A stretch of 64,000 bases of DNA from Lachnospiraceae bacterium YSB2008 (GTDB lineage: Bacteria > Bacillota > Clostridia > Lachnospirales > Lachnospiraceae): assembly GCA_000687655.1 (NCBI GenBank), contig JHWR01000003.1:158077-222076 (forward strand), in the 5' to 3' direction. This document shows positions 1-8,634 of this stretch, in pieces (positions within the stretch are counted from its first letter, which is position 1; every line of letters begins with the position of its first letter). The position numbers were made by a program, and so were the translations under genes. The notes below the pieces were generated by a model. The model was given only the letters and a program-made list of their open reading frames with translations, had not been told where the DNA came from and searched no databases.

Positions 1-35
1 AAAAGTGCGATGATTCTCTTTAACTAAGGAGTAAT

Positions 36-773
36 ATGGTAGAATTAAAGCCGGATGAAAGAATAGATGATTTAGAGATTAGAGGGTTCCGTATTATACA
101 GAACCCTTTATATTTCTGTTTTGGATGTGACGCGGTATTACTTTCGGATTTTGCAAGGCCGGGCAAAAATGACAGGGTCATGGATCTCTGTACCGGAACA
201 GGTATAGTTCCGATTCTTATGGCAGCAAAGGATAAAGGTAAGAGCTTCGCCGGACTGGAGATCAATTCCTATATGGCCGAGATGGCGGGAAGAAGCGTTG
301 CCATGAACGGTATCGAGGACAGATTCGATATCCGTGAAGGCGATATCAGGAATATCAGGGATATGTACAGCCATGGTTCGTATGACTATGTTACTGTTAA
401 TCCACCTTATATTAAGGAGAATAACGGATTGACCAATCCAAGTTCTGCCATAAATGTAGCGCGACACGAGATAGAACTGAACCTCGAGGACGTCATAAGC
501 GGAGCGGCATACCTTCTTCGTTCCAAGGGCGGCTTTGCCATGGTTCATAAACCTTTTCGACTCCCTGAGATCATAACTCTCATGAAAAAGTACAGAATAG
601 AGCCAAAGAGACTCAGAATGGTTCAGTCCAAGGTTGATTCCGAACCAAGCATGCTTCTTATAGAAGGGGCAAAGGAGGGTGGCGAATTCCTAAAGGTAGA
701 ACCGGTGCTTATTATGTACGATGAAAACGGCGAATATACGGAAGAGGTTCTGAAGATATACGGAAAGATTTAA
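36..773 (+). CDS. tRNA1(Val) A37 N6-methyltransferase-like (TrmN6/YfiC family)
   Basis: A SAM-dependent N6-adenine methyltransferase, 245 aa. Motif I reads DLCTGTGI at residues 50-57 and the catalytic NPPY tetrad is at 122-125, the signature of N6-adenine (or N5-glutamine) methyltransferases. Length and motif spacing fit the YfiC/TrmN6 group, which modifies A37 of a valine tRNA in E. coli; the exact tRNA substrate here is inferred. The ATG follows an AAGGAG site. The rsmI gene begins 29 bases downstream, and this pairing is common in Firmicutes, so the two are probably co-transcribed. The upstream gene or promoter lies outside the window. Confidence 0.85.
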   Translation: MVELKPDERIDDLEIRGFRIIQNPLYFCFGCDAVLLSDFARPGKNDRVMDLCTGTGIVPILMAAKDKGKSFAGLEINSYMAEMAGRSVAMNGIEDRFDIREGDIRNIRDMYSHGSYDYVTVNPPYIKENNGLTNPSSAINVARHEIELNLEDVISGAAYLLRSKGGFAMVHKPFRLPEIITLMKKYRIEPKRLRMVQSKVDSEPSMLLIEGAKEGGEFLKVEPVLIMYDENGEYTEEVLKIYGKI

Positions 774-802
774 ACTGTTTCATTATGACGTGGAGGAAAA
801 AC

Positions 803-1651
803 ATGTCAGGAATTTTGTATATGGTAGCAACTCCGATAGGGAATCTTGAAGACATGACATTCAGGGCTGTGCGGATTCTTAAGGAAGCTGATCTTATAGC
901 AGCTGAAGATACGCGTAACAGCATAAAGCTCCTGAATCATTTTGATATTCATACTCCTATGACGAGTTATCACGAATTCAATAAATACGACAAGGCAGAG
1001 CTCCTGCTTGAGAAGCTTCGTTCGGGTCAGAATATTGCGCTTATCACAGACGCCGGTACTCCGGGAATCTCAGATCCGGGAGAAGTAATGGCTGAGAAAT
1101 GTATCGCTGAGGGAATCAGAGTGGTTCCTGTTCCGGGTGCTGTTGCAGCGGTAAATGCACTGATCGCATCAGGACAGAAGACGAGACGTTTTACATTCGA
1201 GGCATTTCTTCCTGCTGACAAGAAGGAAAGACGGGAAATGCTGGAGCAGATAAAGAATGAGACCAGGACTATAATTCTATATGAAGCTCCCCATCATCTG
1301 AAGAAAACTCTGAAAGAACTTCTCGAGGCGGTTGGTCCGGACAGGAGTATTACCATAGCCAAGGAGCTTACAAAGAAGCATGAAAGCTTTGTAAAGACTA
1401 CACTTGGAGAGGCTGTCCTTACATTTGAAACGGAAGAACCGCGTGGTGAATATGTTCTGATCATAGAGGGAAAATCGGACAGCGAGGTGAAGGCTGAGAA
1501 AGCGGCTGCCTGGGACGGGATGTCCATTGAAGACCATGTCAGGATGTATATTGATCAGGGCATGGATAAAAAGGAAGCTATAAAAAAGGCAGCGGCTGAC
1601 AGAGGAATTCCAAAGAGGGAAGTATATAACGCAGTTACTGAGATTGTTTAA
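803..1651 (+). CDS. rsmI: 16S rRNA (cytidine1402-2'-O)-methyltransferase RsmI
   Basis: RsmI methylates the 2'-OH of C1402 in the decoding centre of 16S rRNA. The 282-aa protein starts MSGILYMVATPIGNLEDMT and carries the family's TPIGNL, AAEDTRNS and DAGTPGISDPG segments, which form the tetrapyrrole-methylase-type SAM fold, plus the usual C-terminal helical extension. An in-frame ATG lies 18 bases upstream (785), but GGAGG at about 792-796 is correctly spaced only for the ATG at 803. It probably shares a transcript with the methyltransferase gene upstream. Nothing unusual is visible. Confidence 0.93.
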   Translation: MSGILYMVATPIGNLEDMTFRAVRILKEADLIAAEDTRNSIKLLNHFDIHTPMTSYHEFNKYDKAELLLEKLRSGQNIALITDAGTPGISDPGEVMAEKCIAEGIRVVPVPGAVAAVNALIASGQKTRRFTFEAFLPADKKERREMLEQIKNETRTIILYEAPHHLKKTLKELLEAVGPDRSITIAKELTKKHESFVKTTLGEAVLTFETEEPRGEYVLIIEGKSDSEVKAEKAAAWDGMSIEDHVRMYIDQGMDKKEAIKKAAADRGIPKREVYNAVTEIV

Positions 1652-1679
1652 GAGTTAAAGGGACTGAACAAAAATTTTA

Positions 1680-1708
1680 TTGATAATAAATATCAAATAG
1701 TGTATTAT
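1680..1708 (+). promoter_or_regulatory. sigma-A type promoter for ferredoxin
   Basis: TTGATA (1680-1685), a 17-base spacer and TATTAT (1703-1708) lie about 50 bases before the ferredoxin start codon. The near-consensus hexamers and ideal spacing suggest a strong constitutive promoter. Confidence 0.75.
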
Positions 1709-1760
1709 ATGGTGGTCAGATGAGAATTATTATCAACTACTTATGAAGGAGGATATTATT

Positions 1761-1934
1761 ATGGCATACGTTATAGATGAAGGTTCATGCATCGGTTGTG
1801 GTTCATGTGCAGGTACATGCCCAGTTGGAGCAATCGCTGATAACGGCGGTACATTTGCTATCGATGCTGATAGCTGCATAAGCTGTGGAGCATGCGCAGC
1901 AGGTTGTCCTGTAAGCTGCATCTCTGAGGGCTAA
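1761..1934 (+). CDS. 2[4Fe-4S] clostridial-type ferredoxin
   Basis: A 57-aa electron carrier with two 4Fe-4S clusters. Two CxxCxxCxxxCP motifs are visible (Cys10/13/16/20 and Cys39/42/45/49), separated by the usual internal pseudo-repeat. Such ferredoxins serve pyruvate:ferredoxin oxidoreductase, hydrogenase, Rnf and butyryl-CoA dehydrogenase complexes in anaerobes; the partner here is unknown. The ATG at 1761 is preferred over an in-frame ATG at 1743 because AAGGAGG (1746-1752) sits just upstream of it. The gene is monocistronic, with its own promoter and a strong terminator, as expected for a highly expressed carrier. Confidence 0.95.
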   Translation: MAYVIDEGSCIGCGSCAGTCPVGAIADNGGTFAIDADSCISCGACAAGCPVSCISEG

Positions 1935-1969
1935 TCAGACAGCTGATAAGATAATAAAGAATACTTAGT

Positions 1970-2000
1970 AAGCCGGAGATTTTAGGTCTCCGGCTTCTTT
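1970..2000 (+). terminator. Rho-independent terminator after ferredoxin
   Basis: AAGCCGGAGA and TCTCCGGCTT form a perfect 10-bp stem with a 7-base loop, followed by a short T-rich tail. Confidence 0.85.
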
Positions 2001-2353
2001 GGTATCATGTGATATATAGACTTTTTATTTTTGAAAAAAATACATGTCTTTTAAACAGGTTTTTCAGCATCTCTCCCTTCTTTCAGAATACTGTCCTTCC
2101 TTCAGAGGTTTCTGTGATGTATTTTCTATTCCTCTCATTTACGGATAAGTATTCAGCTTATTTTCGGAATGTTCTGGAATGATGCTACACGATTCATTTT
2201 CAAAAATCAAATTTCTGCCGTGAATTCGAGCACTTTGCCAGCATTACCGGCATATAAGCGAATATGCGGCACACTTTATTCACAATAATAAAGTTTTGCT
2301 TTACATAGAGGGAAAATATGCTAAACTATCTGTAACATATCGGAGGATACTGT
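2001..2353. other. 353-bp intergenic region before mecA
   Basis: No convincing gene is seen. It holds a pyrimidine-rich stretch at about 2060-2110 and a small inverted repeat, GCATAT (2250-2255) and ATATGC (2262-2267), some 30 bases upstream of the probable mecA promoter. The inverted repeat could be an operator, but nothing ties a regulator to it. Confidence 0.5.
2300..2327 (+). promoter_or_regulatory. probable promoter of mecA
   Basis: TTTACA (2300-2305), a 16-base spacer and TAAACT (2322-2327) lie 27 bases before the mecA start codon. The hexamers are only moderately good. Confidence 0.5.
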
Positions 2354-3163
2354 ATGAAGATAGAAAGAGTCAGTGAAAATAAGATAAGGTGTACGCTGAA
2401 TAAGGATGAGCTTGAAGAGAAGCAGATCCTTATATCGGAGCTTGCCTATGGCTCGGACAAGGCGAGGGAGCTCTTCTCTGAGCTTATGCGTCTTGCAGAG
2501 GAAGAGGTCGGCTTTGAAGCGGATTCTACTCCGATCATGATAGAGGCTATACCCGACAGGTCAGGAAATCTTATCCTGAATATTACTAAGGTTGAGAATC
2601 CTGAGGAGCTTGATGTTAAGTTTTCCAGATTTTCAGGTGCCGGAAGACCGGAGAGTGATTACTCCGGACAGATATCATCTGAAGATATAGATATAACCAT
2701 AAATGACGGAACCTTGGATGAACAGGATGCGGAGGAAACTGAAGACGCTGCGACTGCTTCAACGGAAGAAAGGCTCGAGAATCTCAGCGATTTCCTGAAG
2801 GAGCTTAAAAAGACTGCAAATGCAGCGGGAACGAACCTTCAGCCACTTCCGAAGCCGGATGAGAATGAGGGACGACAGGCGGTATTTGCATTCAAGAGTC
2901 TTCGTGATGTTATTTCAGTTTCAAGACTTGTGAGAAGACTGTATCACAGTACCAATTCACTCTATAAAAACGAAGCTGACGGCAAGTTTTACCTTTATAT
3001 AGAATGCGATCGTGATAAGAAAGAAGATTTTATCAAGACATGCAGCATAATAAGTGAGTTCGCGGCACCTTGCCGTTTCACATATGCGACTCCTGATTTC
3101 TTCGGAGAGCATTTTAAGACTATCAGAAAGGCGAATGCCCTTCAGATACTTTCGACATTGTAA
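2354..3163 (+). CDS. mecA: MecA-family adaptor protein for Clp protease
   Basis: MecA-type adaptors deliver substrates to ClpC/ClpP and in Bacillus restrain competence. The 269-aa protein opens MKIERVSENKIRCTL, a typical MecA N-terminus used for substrate binding. An acidic, low-complexity linker (about 95-150, rich in E, D and T) follows. The C-terminal domain (about 170-269) contains FxFKSLRDVI, the SLYKNEADGKFYLYIE segment and an F-G-E-H end, as expected for the ClpC-binding half. GGAGG precedes the ATG. The linker is longer than in Bacillus MecA. The client proteins cannot be read from the sequence. Confidence 0.85.
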   Translation: MKIERVSENKIRCTLNKDELEEKQILISELAYGSDKARELFSELMRLAEEEVGFEADSTPIMIEAIPDRSGNLILNITKVENPEELDVKFSRFSGAGRPESDYSGQISSEDIDITINDGTLDEQDAEETEDAATASTEERLENLSDFLKELKKTANAAGTNLQPLPKPDENEGRQAVFAFKSLRDVISVSRLVRRLYHSTNSLYKNEADGKFYLYIECDRDKKEDFIKTCSIISEFAAPCRFTYATPDFFGEHFKTIRKANALQILSTL

Positions 3164-3186
3164 ACTATATATTTATAAATAATGAA

Positions 3187-3215
3187 AGCCCAGCGGTATG
3201 AACCGTTGGGCTTTT
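3187..3215. terminator. terminator between convergent mecA and transketolase
   Basis: AGCCCAGCGG and CCGTTGGGCT form a 10-bp stem (one G-T pair) with a 6-base loop, followed by TTTT on the plus strand. The stem is 39 bases from the end of the oncoming transketolase gene and may serve both directions. Confidence 0.75.
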
Positions 3216-3253
3216 GCTATCTGTATCGTATGCCACGAAAGGCACACTCTGTT

Positions 3254-5236
3254 TTACAGTGATTTAAATGTATTAACTACATTTTCAACTGTGAATCCGA
3301 AGTATGGGAAGAGCTCTCCGGCAGGAGCGGAAGCGCCGAAGGTTGTCATACCTATGGTCTTACCATTAAGTCCTGTGTAGCGGTCCCAACCGAAGGTTGA
3401 AAGTGCTTCAACGGAAACTCTCTTTGTAACATCCTTAGGAAGTACAGCGTTCTTATATTCATCCGGCTGATCCTCGAAGAGATCCATACATGGCATGCTG
3501 ACTACTCTTACGTCTATACCGTCTGCAAGGAGGGCTTTTCTTGCATCTACTGCAAGTGATACCTCTGAACCTGAAGCAATGAGGATTCCGTCCGGAGTAT
3601 CCTTGTCGCTGTCCTCAAGTATATATCCACCCTTAAGTGCATCAACAGATGAACCGTCGAGCTGTGGGAGATTCTGTCTTGAAAGTATGAGTGCTGAAGG
3701 AGCATCCTTACTGTTCTCTGCGAAATACCATGCAGCTGCTGTTTCCATAGCATCAGCAGGTCTCCATGCATAGAAGTTTGGAAGTGCTCTGAAAGTAGCG
3801 AGCTGTTCAATCGGCTCATGTGTAGGACCGTCCTCACCTACTCCGATACTGTCATGTGTAAGAACATATGTAAGTGGAAGCTTCATAAGTGATGAAAGTC
3901 TTGCCATCTGCTTCAGGTAATCACTGAATACGAAGAAGGTAGAAACAAATGGTCTGAGTCCGCCGTGAAGAGCTATACCATTTCCGATAGCTGCCATTGC
4001 AAGCTCTCTTACACCGAAATGAAGATTTGAACCGGTTCTGTCTTCAGCTGAGAAATCGCCAAGTCCGTTCATATAGGTCTTTGTTGAAGGAGCAAGGTCA
4101 GCTGCACCACCGAACATATTCGGAAGCACCTTTGTCATGTAGTTGATAAGCTTTCCGGATACGCTTCTTGTAGCTTCAGGCTTATCTGCAACATGCCAGA
4201 AATCATCCATATCATAAAGAACCTTTGCTGAATCAGCATCGAAGTACTTATCCCAGAGCTCTTTCATTTCAGGATATTCTGCTGCATAAGCTTCGAAGAG
4301 CTTATTCCATTCATCCTCTGCCTTAGCCTTTTCATCAGCAATAGCTTTATAATTATCGTAGATATCCTGCGGAACTACGAAGCTTTCTTTTTCTTCCCAG
4401 CCAAGATTCTCACGAAGTGCTGCAACATTTTCAACTCCGAGAGGCTCGCCGTGTGCTGCGGCTTTGCCTTCCTTGGCAGGACAGCCAGCACCGATCTTTG
4501 TCTTGATCTCGATGAGTGTAGGTCTTGTCTTATCTGACTTAGCTGCCTCGATGGCAACTCTTATTGCATTTATATCATTTCCGTCATCTACTCTGATGGT
4601 CTGGAAGCCGAATGCCTGGAAACGCTGCGATACATTTTCACGGAAAGCAATGTTTGTACCGCCTTCTATGGAAATGTCGTTTGAATCATAAAGTACTATG
4701 AGTTTTCCAAGGCCGAGGGTTCCTGCAAGAGAAAATGCCTCGTAGCTTGTACCTTCCATCATACATCCGTCGCCACCAAGTACAAATGTATAGTGATCAA
4801 CTACCGGATAACCTTCTTTATTAAATACTGAAGCGAGATGCTCCTCGGCCATAGCCATACCAACTGCCATAGCCATACCTGCTCCAAGAGGACCGGTAGT
4901 GGCATCAACACCTACAGTATGACCATATTCAGGATGGCCCGGAGTGAGTGAACCAAACTGGCGGAAATTCTTGATGTCATCTATTGTAAGTCCGTAACCG
5001 AAAAGGTGAAGGAGTGAATAGAGCAGCATTGAACCATGTCCGCCTGAAAGGATGAAACGGTCACGGTTAAACCACTTAGGATCAGCCGGATTGAACTTCA
5101 TACATTTGCTCCAGAGTGTATATGCCATAGGAGCTGCTCCGAGTGGAAGTCCCGGGTGACCGGAATTTGCTTTCTGAATTGCATCCGCGGAAAGTATGCG
5201 GATGGCGTCTATAGATCTTTCATCAATCGTTTTCAT
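3254..5236 (-). CDS. tkt: transketolase
   Basis: Transketolase moves two-carbon ketol units between sugar phosphates in the non-oxidative pentose phosphate pathway, using thiamine diphosphate. The 660-aa chain is full length. It shows the N-terminal [13 protein letters not shown] segment, the thiamine-binding GGDGCMMEG...YDSN motif, [17 protein letters not shown] in the pyrimidine-binding domain, and a C-terminal domain ending near [16 protein letters not shown] 18 bases further upstream is in frame but lies on the Shine-Dalgarno sequence, so the ATG at 5236, about 9 bases after GAGGAGG, is preferred. Its start overlaps the end of the DUF1858 gene by 14 bases, which implies translational coupling. 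RpiB of the same pathway is also in this window. Confidence 0.95.
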   Translation of the reverse strand: MKTIDERSIDAIRILSADAIQKANSGHPGLPLGAAPMAYTLWSKCMKFNPADPKWFNRDRFILSGGHGSMLLYSLLHLFGYGLTIDDIKNFRQFGSLTPGHPEYGHTVGVDATTGPLGAGMAMAVGMAMAEEHLASVFNKEGYPVVDHYTFVLGGDGCMMEGTSYEAFSLAGTLGLGKLIVLYDSNDISIEGGTNIAFRENVSQRFQAFGFQTIRVDDGNDINAIRVAIEAAKSDKTRPTLIEIKTKIGAGCPAKEGKAAAHGEPLGVENVAALRENLGWEEKESFVVPQDIYDNYKAIADEKAKAEDEWNKLFEAYAAEYPEMKELWDKYFDADSAKVLYDMDDFWHVADKPEATRSVSGKLINYMTKVLPNMFGGAADLAPSTKTYMNGLGDFSAEDRTGSNLHFGVRELAMAAIGNGIALHGGLRPFVSTFFVFSDYLKQMARLSSLMKLPLTYVLTHDSIGVGEDGPTHEPIEQLATFRALPNFYAWRPADAMETAAAWYFAENSKDAPSALILSRQNLPQLDGSSVDALKGGYILEDSDKDTPDGILIASGSEVSLAVDARKALLADGIDVRVVSMPCMDLFEDQPDEYKNAVLPKDVTKRVSVEALSTFGWDRYTGLNGKTIGMTTFGASAPAGELFPYFGFTVENVVNTFKSL

Positions 5237-5495
5237 CTGCCTGATCCTCCTCAACGTACTTTTTCTTCATATAATATTTAATATCGTCCAGAACCTGTTC
5301 AGGATCCATGCCGTGTACCATGCATGCCTCAGATATTGATTCCATAAAAGCGGCAGGGCAGGTTACACATGACATACCTGAAGCCATAAGAATAGCGGCA
5401 TTTCCGGGATCCATCTCAAGGAGCTGGTATATCGGAAGGCTGCCGTCTATAGCATCGATCTGTTCCGCTGTGTATGTTTTGGTGTTTTCTTCCAT
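5223..5495 (-). CDS. DUF1858-type redox-disulfide small protein
   Basis: A 90-aa cytoplasmic protein with the DUF1858 pattern: a helical [17 protein letters not shown] segment followed by CVTC (Cys43, Cys46) and [11 protein letters not shown]...HGMD. This is the 'hybrid-cluster-protein-associated redox disulfide' domain, also found at the N-terminus of ScdA/RIC-like iron-cluster repair proteins. The biochemical role is unknown; the CxxC pair suggests thiol redox or metal binding. It is the first gene of a two-gene unit with transketolase, overlapping it by 14 bases. That coupling to a central carbon enzyme is not an arrangement I recognise. Confidence 0.7.
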   Translation of the reverse strand: MEENTKTYTAEQIDAIDGSLPIYQLLEMDPGNAAILMASGMSCVTCPAAFMESISEACMVHGMDPEQVLDDIKYYMKKKYVEEDQADEND

Positions 5496-5555
5496 GATAG
5501 GAATGCGTCCTTTCTATATAAATGTATGTCGTTCGTATTATCTACGACAGCATAC

Positions 5556-5584
5556 ATATTAGCATAAATCAAAATGTATAACAA
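5556..5584 (-). promoter_or_regulatory. promoter of the DUF1858-tkt operon
   Basis: On the minus strand TTGTTA (5584-5579), a 17-base spacer and TAATAT (5561-5556) form a good sigma-A promoter. The 5' leader (5522-5557) can fold into a bulged hairpin with ATGTATG and TCGT arms, which may be regulatory. Confidence 0.75.
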
Positions 5585-5681
5585 TGGAATAATCTACTCA
5601 AAATGTGTGAGATTTTATTATCTTGCTCACAGAGTTCCTCCCAATAGGTCATGAACCATAATACATTCTATCTGCAAGCAG

Positions 5682-5725
5682 AGAAATTGTATATTGTATA
5701 CAATCTCTGTACTTAAAAAAGTACA
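5682..5725. repeat. tandem palindromes upstream of the pfl promoter
   Basis: Two adjacent dyads lie 20-60 bases upstream of the pfl -35 box. The first is ATTGTATA-TTG-TATACAAT (5686-5704), which extends to 5682-5708 with one mismatch and contains a perfect 12-bp palindrome at 5693-5704. The second is TGTACTT-AAAA-AAGTACA (5708-5725), a perfect 7-4-7 dyad. The core TGTATACA occurs again at 5751-5758, inside the promoter spacer. These look like operators for a dimeric regulator. The 7-4-7 geometry recalls Rex sites, but the sequence is not the Rex consensus. Confidence 0.55.
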
Positions 5726-5744
5726 AAAAGTGCTGTTTTTGGCG

Positions 5745-5773
5745 TTGACGTGTATACAAGAACAAACTATAAT
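5745..5773 (+). promoter_or_regulatory. strong sigma-A promoter of the pfl operon
   Basis: TTGACG (5745-5750), a 17-base spacer and a perfect TATAAT (5768-5773) precede the pfl large-chain gene by about 92 bases. The spacer contains the palindrome TGTATACA, also found in the dyads upstream, so a bound regulator could block polymerase. Confidence 0.85.
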
Positions 5774-5865
5774 GGAACCATTAGAAGGGAAAATGTACGG
5801 AGAAAGTGGGTTTTTTGGCTTTCGATACATTTCCCAAAAAGAATATCTTAAAGGAGGATTTTTTA

Positions 5866-7914
5866 ATGGAAGCAACAGGTTGGAATGGCTTTGTAGGCGG
5901 TAAGTGGCAGAAAGAAGTTAATGTTCGTGACTTCATCCAGAAGAATTATACACCATATGAGGGTGATGACGAGTTCCTCGCTGAGCCTACACAGAACACA
6001 AAGGATCTTTGGCAGCAGGTTCTTGATCTTTCTAAGAAGGAAAGAGAAGCAGGTGGTGTTCTCGATATGGATACAAAGGTTGTATCTACACTTACATCAC
6101 ATGGTCCAGGATATCTTGATAAGTCCAAGGAGACAATCGTAGGATTCCAGACAGACAAGCCATTCAAGAGAGGTATGAACGTTTACGGTGGTATCCGTAT
6201 GGCTGAGAAGGCTTGTAAGGATAACGGTTATGAGGTTGATCCTGAGATAGTAGAATTCTTTACAATTCACAGAAAGACACACAATGCAGGTGTATTTGAT
6301 GTTTATGATCCAGAGATCAGAAGATGCCGTTCAAATCACATCATCACAGGACTTCCGGATGCTTACGGACGTGGACGTATCATCGGTGACTACAGAAGAG
6401 TAGCACTTTACGGTATTGATTACCTTGTAGCTGATAAGGAAGATCAGAAGGAATCATTCGGTACAGAGTACACAGATGACGTAATCAGAGGTAAGGAAGA
6501 GATCTCAGAGCAGATCAAGGCCCTTAAAGAGTTAAAGCAGATGGCTGCATCATATGGTTTTGATATTTCAAAGCCGGCACAGAATGTTCAGGAAGCAATC
6601 CAGTGGACATACTTTGGTTATCTTGGTGCTGTTAAGGAGCAGAACGGTGCTGCTATGTCACTTGGACGTACAGCTACATTCCTTGACTGCTACGCTGAGA
6701 GAGACCTTGCAAACGGTACATTTACAGAAGAGCAGATTCAGGAGTTCGTTGATCACTTCATCATGAAGCTTCGTCTTGTTAAGTTCGCAAGAACACCTGA
6801 GTACAACCAGATATTCGCTGGTGACCCAGTTTGGGTAACAGAGTCACTTGGTGGTATGGGTGTTGACGGACGTACACTTGTATCAAAGATGTCATTCAGA
6901 TATCTTCATACACTTGACAACCTTGGTACAGCACCGGAGCCAAACCTTACAGTTCTTTGGTCAACAAGACTTCCTATCAACTGGAAGCAGTACTGTGCTA
7001 AGATGTCTATCAAGTCTTCATCAATCCAGTATGAGAACGATGATATGATGAGAGTTGTTCATGGTGATGATTACGGTATCGCTTGCTGCGTATCTTCAAT
7101 GAGAATCGGTAAAGAGATGCAGTTCTTCGGAGCAAGAGCAAACCTTGCTAAATGTCTTCTTTACGCTATCAACGGTGGTGTTGATGAGTGTACAGGAGTT
7201 CAGGTAGGACCTAAGTATAGACCAATCACATCTGAGTACCTTGACTATGATGAGGTTATGGAAAAATATGAGGATATGATGGAATGGCTTGCTAAGGTTT
7301 ATGTAAATGCTCTTAACATCATTCACTACATGCATGATAAGTATGCATATGAGAGAATCCAGATGGCTCTTCATGACAGAGACGTAAAGAGATACTTTGC
7401 AACAGGTATCGCAGGACTTTCAGTTGTAGCTGACTCACTTTCAGCTATCAAGTATGCTAAAGTTAAATGTATAAGAAATGAACAGGGTGTTGTTGTAAGC
7501 TATGAGACAGAGGGTGACTTCCCTAAATATGGTAACAATGATGACAGAGTTGATGAGATTGCTGCAAATCTTGTTACAAAGTTCATGAAGATGATCAGAT
7601 CACATCATGTATATAGAAATGGTTTCCCAACAATGTCAGTTCTTACTATCACATCAAACGTAACTTATGGTAAGAATACAGGTGATACTCCATGTGGTAG
7701 AAAGCATGGTCAGCCACTTGCTCCTGGTGCAAACCCAATGCATGGTAGAGATACTCACGGTGCTTATGCATCACTTTCATCAGTTGCTAAGCTTCCATTC
7801 GAGTATGCTCAGGATGGTATTTCAAATACATTCTCAATCATTCCTAATGCACTTGGTAAGGAAGATCAGGTATTCGCAGGCGACCTTGAAGTTGACCTTG
7901 GACTTGATAAATAG
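5866..7914 (+). CDS. pflB: pyruvate formate-lyase large chain, lacking the glycyl-radical domain
   Basis: PFL cleaves pyruvate plus CoA to formate and acetyl-CoA by glycyl-radical chemistry. This 682-aa chain carries the PFL barrel and the adjacent active-site cysteines (ACCVS, Cys407-Cys408). It then stops after [12 protein letters not shown]..., the point where ordinary PFLs (about 740-760 aa) run on into the glycyl-radical domain. That domain is encoded separately at 8263-8502; 682 plus 79 aa equals a normal PFL. The start is the ATG at 5866, directly after AAAGGAGG (5850-5857); an in-frame ATG at 5806 has no such site. The gap to the next gene (7915-8005) holds a 6-bp hairpin, TCACAT/ATGTGA. 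The glycine must come from another polypeptide, presumably the 79-aa product. The stop codon is clean and codon use looks healthy, so this is not an obvious pseudogene. Confidence 0.92.
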   Translation: MEATGWNGFVGGKWQKEVNVRDFIQKNYTPYEGDDEFLAEPTQNTKDLWQQVLDLSKKEREAGGVLDMDTKVVSTLTSHGPGYLDKSKETIVGFQTDKPFKRGMNVYGGIRMAEKACKDNGYEVDPEIVEFFTIHRKTHNAGVFDVYDPEIRRCRSNHIITGLPDAYGRGRIIGDYRRVALYGIDYLVADKEDQKESFGTEYTDDVIRGKEEISEQIKALKELKQMAASYGFDISKPAQNVQEAIQWTYFGYLGAVKEQNGAAMSLGRTATFLDCYAERDLANGTFTEEQIQEFVDHFIMKLRLVKFARTPEYNQIFAGDPVWVTESLGGMGVDGRTLVSKMSFRYLHTLDNLGTAPEPNLTVLWSTRLPINWKQYCAKMSIKSSSIQYENDDMMRVVHGDDYGIACCVSSMRIGKEMQFFGARANLAKCLLYAINGGVDECTGVQVGPKYRPITSEYLDYDEVMEKYEDMMEWLAKVYVNALNIIHYMHDKYAYERIQMALHDRDVKRYFATGIAGLSVVADSLSAIKYAKVKCIRNEQGVVVSYETEGDFPKYGNNDDRVDEIAANLVTKFMKMIRSHHVYRNGFPTMSVLTITSNVTYGKNTGDTPCGRKHGQPLAPGANPMHGRDTHGAYASLSSVAKLPFEYAQDGISNTFSIIPNALGKEDQVFAGDLEVDLGLDK

Positions 7915-8005
7915 GGCAGGATTGCGAAGTAAATCGAGGAATCATACCGTTAAATATCAAAAGTATCACATATACCACATGTGAGATTATGATAGAGGTA
8001 TAAAT

Positions 8006-8227
8006 ATGAGTGATAAGTTAAATGACGTTAATGACATAGTTTCTATGCTTGATAATATGGTAGAGAACGGGACCGGACACATCAATGTGTCCGTGGACCC
8101 GGAAGCCGAAGCAGGCAAAACGGTTGAAACTATGGGCTGTATAGACTGTGCGAAGGGTGATCTTGCATGTTCAGTGCCTACACTTATGGAAGGCATGGAT
8201 GACGCTTTTGCAGATCAGAATAAGTAG
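8006..8227 (+). CDS. 73-aa Cys-containing protein resembling the start of the glycyl-radical domain
   Basis: I know no named family for this small protein. Residues 8-30 align without gaps to residues 7-29 of the 79-aa glycyl-radical protein encoded next door (11 of 23 identical; shared V..MLD..V..G..H.NV.V pattern). It looks like a diverged duplicate of the N-terminal half of that domain. After this the sequence differs: the RVSGYA radical loop is missing and a [12 protein letters not shown] segment (Cys45, Cys48, Cys55) takes its place, followed by an acidic tail. It sits inside the pfl operon with its own AGAGG site. It might compete for, shield or assemble the split enzyme, or bind metal or redox-sense through its cysteines. 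All functions are inference. Confidence 0.75.
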   Translation: MSDKLNDVNDIVSMLDNMVENGTGHINVSVDPEAEAGKTVETMGCIDCAKGDLACSVPTLMEGMDDAFADQNK

Positions 8228-8262
8228 TGCAGGTCTTAATAAATAAAGGAGGAGATAAAGAA

Positions 8263-8502
8263 ATGGCTAGTAAAGCACAGGTAGATAACTTAGTAGATAT
8301 GTTAGATGGTTATGTTGACAAGGGTGGTCATCACCTTAACGTTAACGTGTACAACAGAGAGACTCTTATAGATGCTCAGAAGCATCCAGAGAATTATCCA
8401 CAGCTCACAATCCGTGTATCAGGATATGCTGTTAACTTCATCAAGTTAACAAAGGAGCAGCAGGATGACGTTATCTCACGTACATTCCATGAGTCACTCT
8501 AA
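8263..8502 (+). CDS. separate glycyl-radical domain of pyruvate formate-lyase (GrcA-like)
   Basis: This 79-aa protein is the PFL C-terminal domain as a free polypeptide: GGHHLNVNV (21-29), [16 protein letters not shown] (42-57) with the radical-bearing Gly54, and [18 protein letters not shown] at the end. In E. coli the homologous stand-alone protein GrcA/YfiD is a spare part that rescues oxygen-cleaved PFL. Here the large chain has no glycyl domain of its own, so this protein is likely an obligatory subunit. The ATG at 8263 follows AAAGGAGGAG (8246-8255). PflA (31800-32600) would install the radical. A strong terminator follows. Confidence 0.92.
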   Translation: MASKAQVDNLVDMLDGYVDKGGHHLNVNVYNRETLIDAQKHPENYPQLTIRVSGYAVNFIKLTKEQQDDVISRTFHESL

Positions 8503-8537
8503 GAAAATCTACCATTAATTAAATATGGTGATAAATG

Positions 8538-8563
8538 GCGCGGAGCATATGCTCCGCGCTTTT
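8538..8563 (+). terminator. terminator of the pfl operon
   Basis: GCGCGGAGC and GCTCCGCGC form a perfect 9-bp stem (11 bp if the ATAT loop is counted as palindromic), followed by TTTT. Confidence 0.9.
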
Positions 8564-8609
8564 GTTATATAACAGGAGACTGTGTATCCTATTATAAATA
8601 GTCAATTGT

Positions 8610-8628
8610 ATCATATTTGTGATATGAT
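8610..8628. repeat. inverted repeat just upstream of the membrane DUF1963-like gene
   Basis: ATCATAT and ATATGAT are perfect 7-bp arms around TTGTG, ending 6 bases before the next start codon. This gene lacks a clear Shine-Dalgarno sequence, so the dyad may be an operator or mark a short leader. Confidence 0.4.
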
Positions 8629-8634
8629 TATGCT

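Noticed and set aside
138..548. 136-codon open frame antisense to trmN6-like gene
   Set aside because: No ribosome-binding site or recognisable domain; it mirrors a clear gene in the other strand, like other antisense frames in the window.
5708..5725. Rex operator upstream of pfl
   Set aside because: Only the 7-4-7 geometry fits; the TTGT...ACAA half-sites of the Rex consensus are not present in this dyad.
5785..5865. Upstream ATG of the PFL frame (5806)
   Set aside because: The ATG at 5866 directly follows AAAGGAGG, and the added 20 residues do not resemble PFL N-termini.
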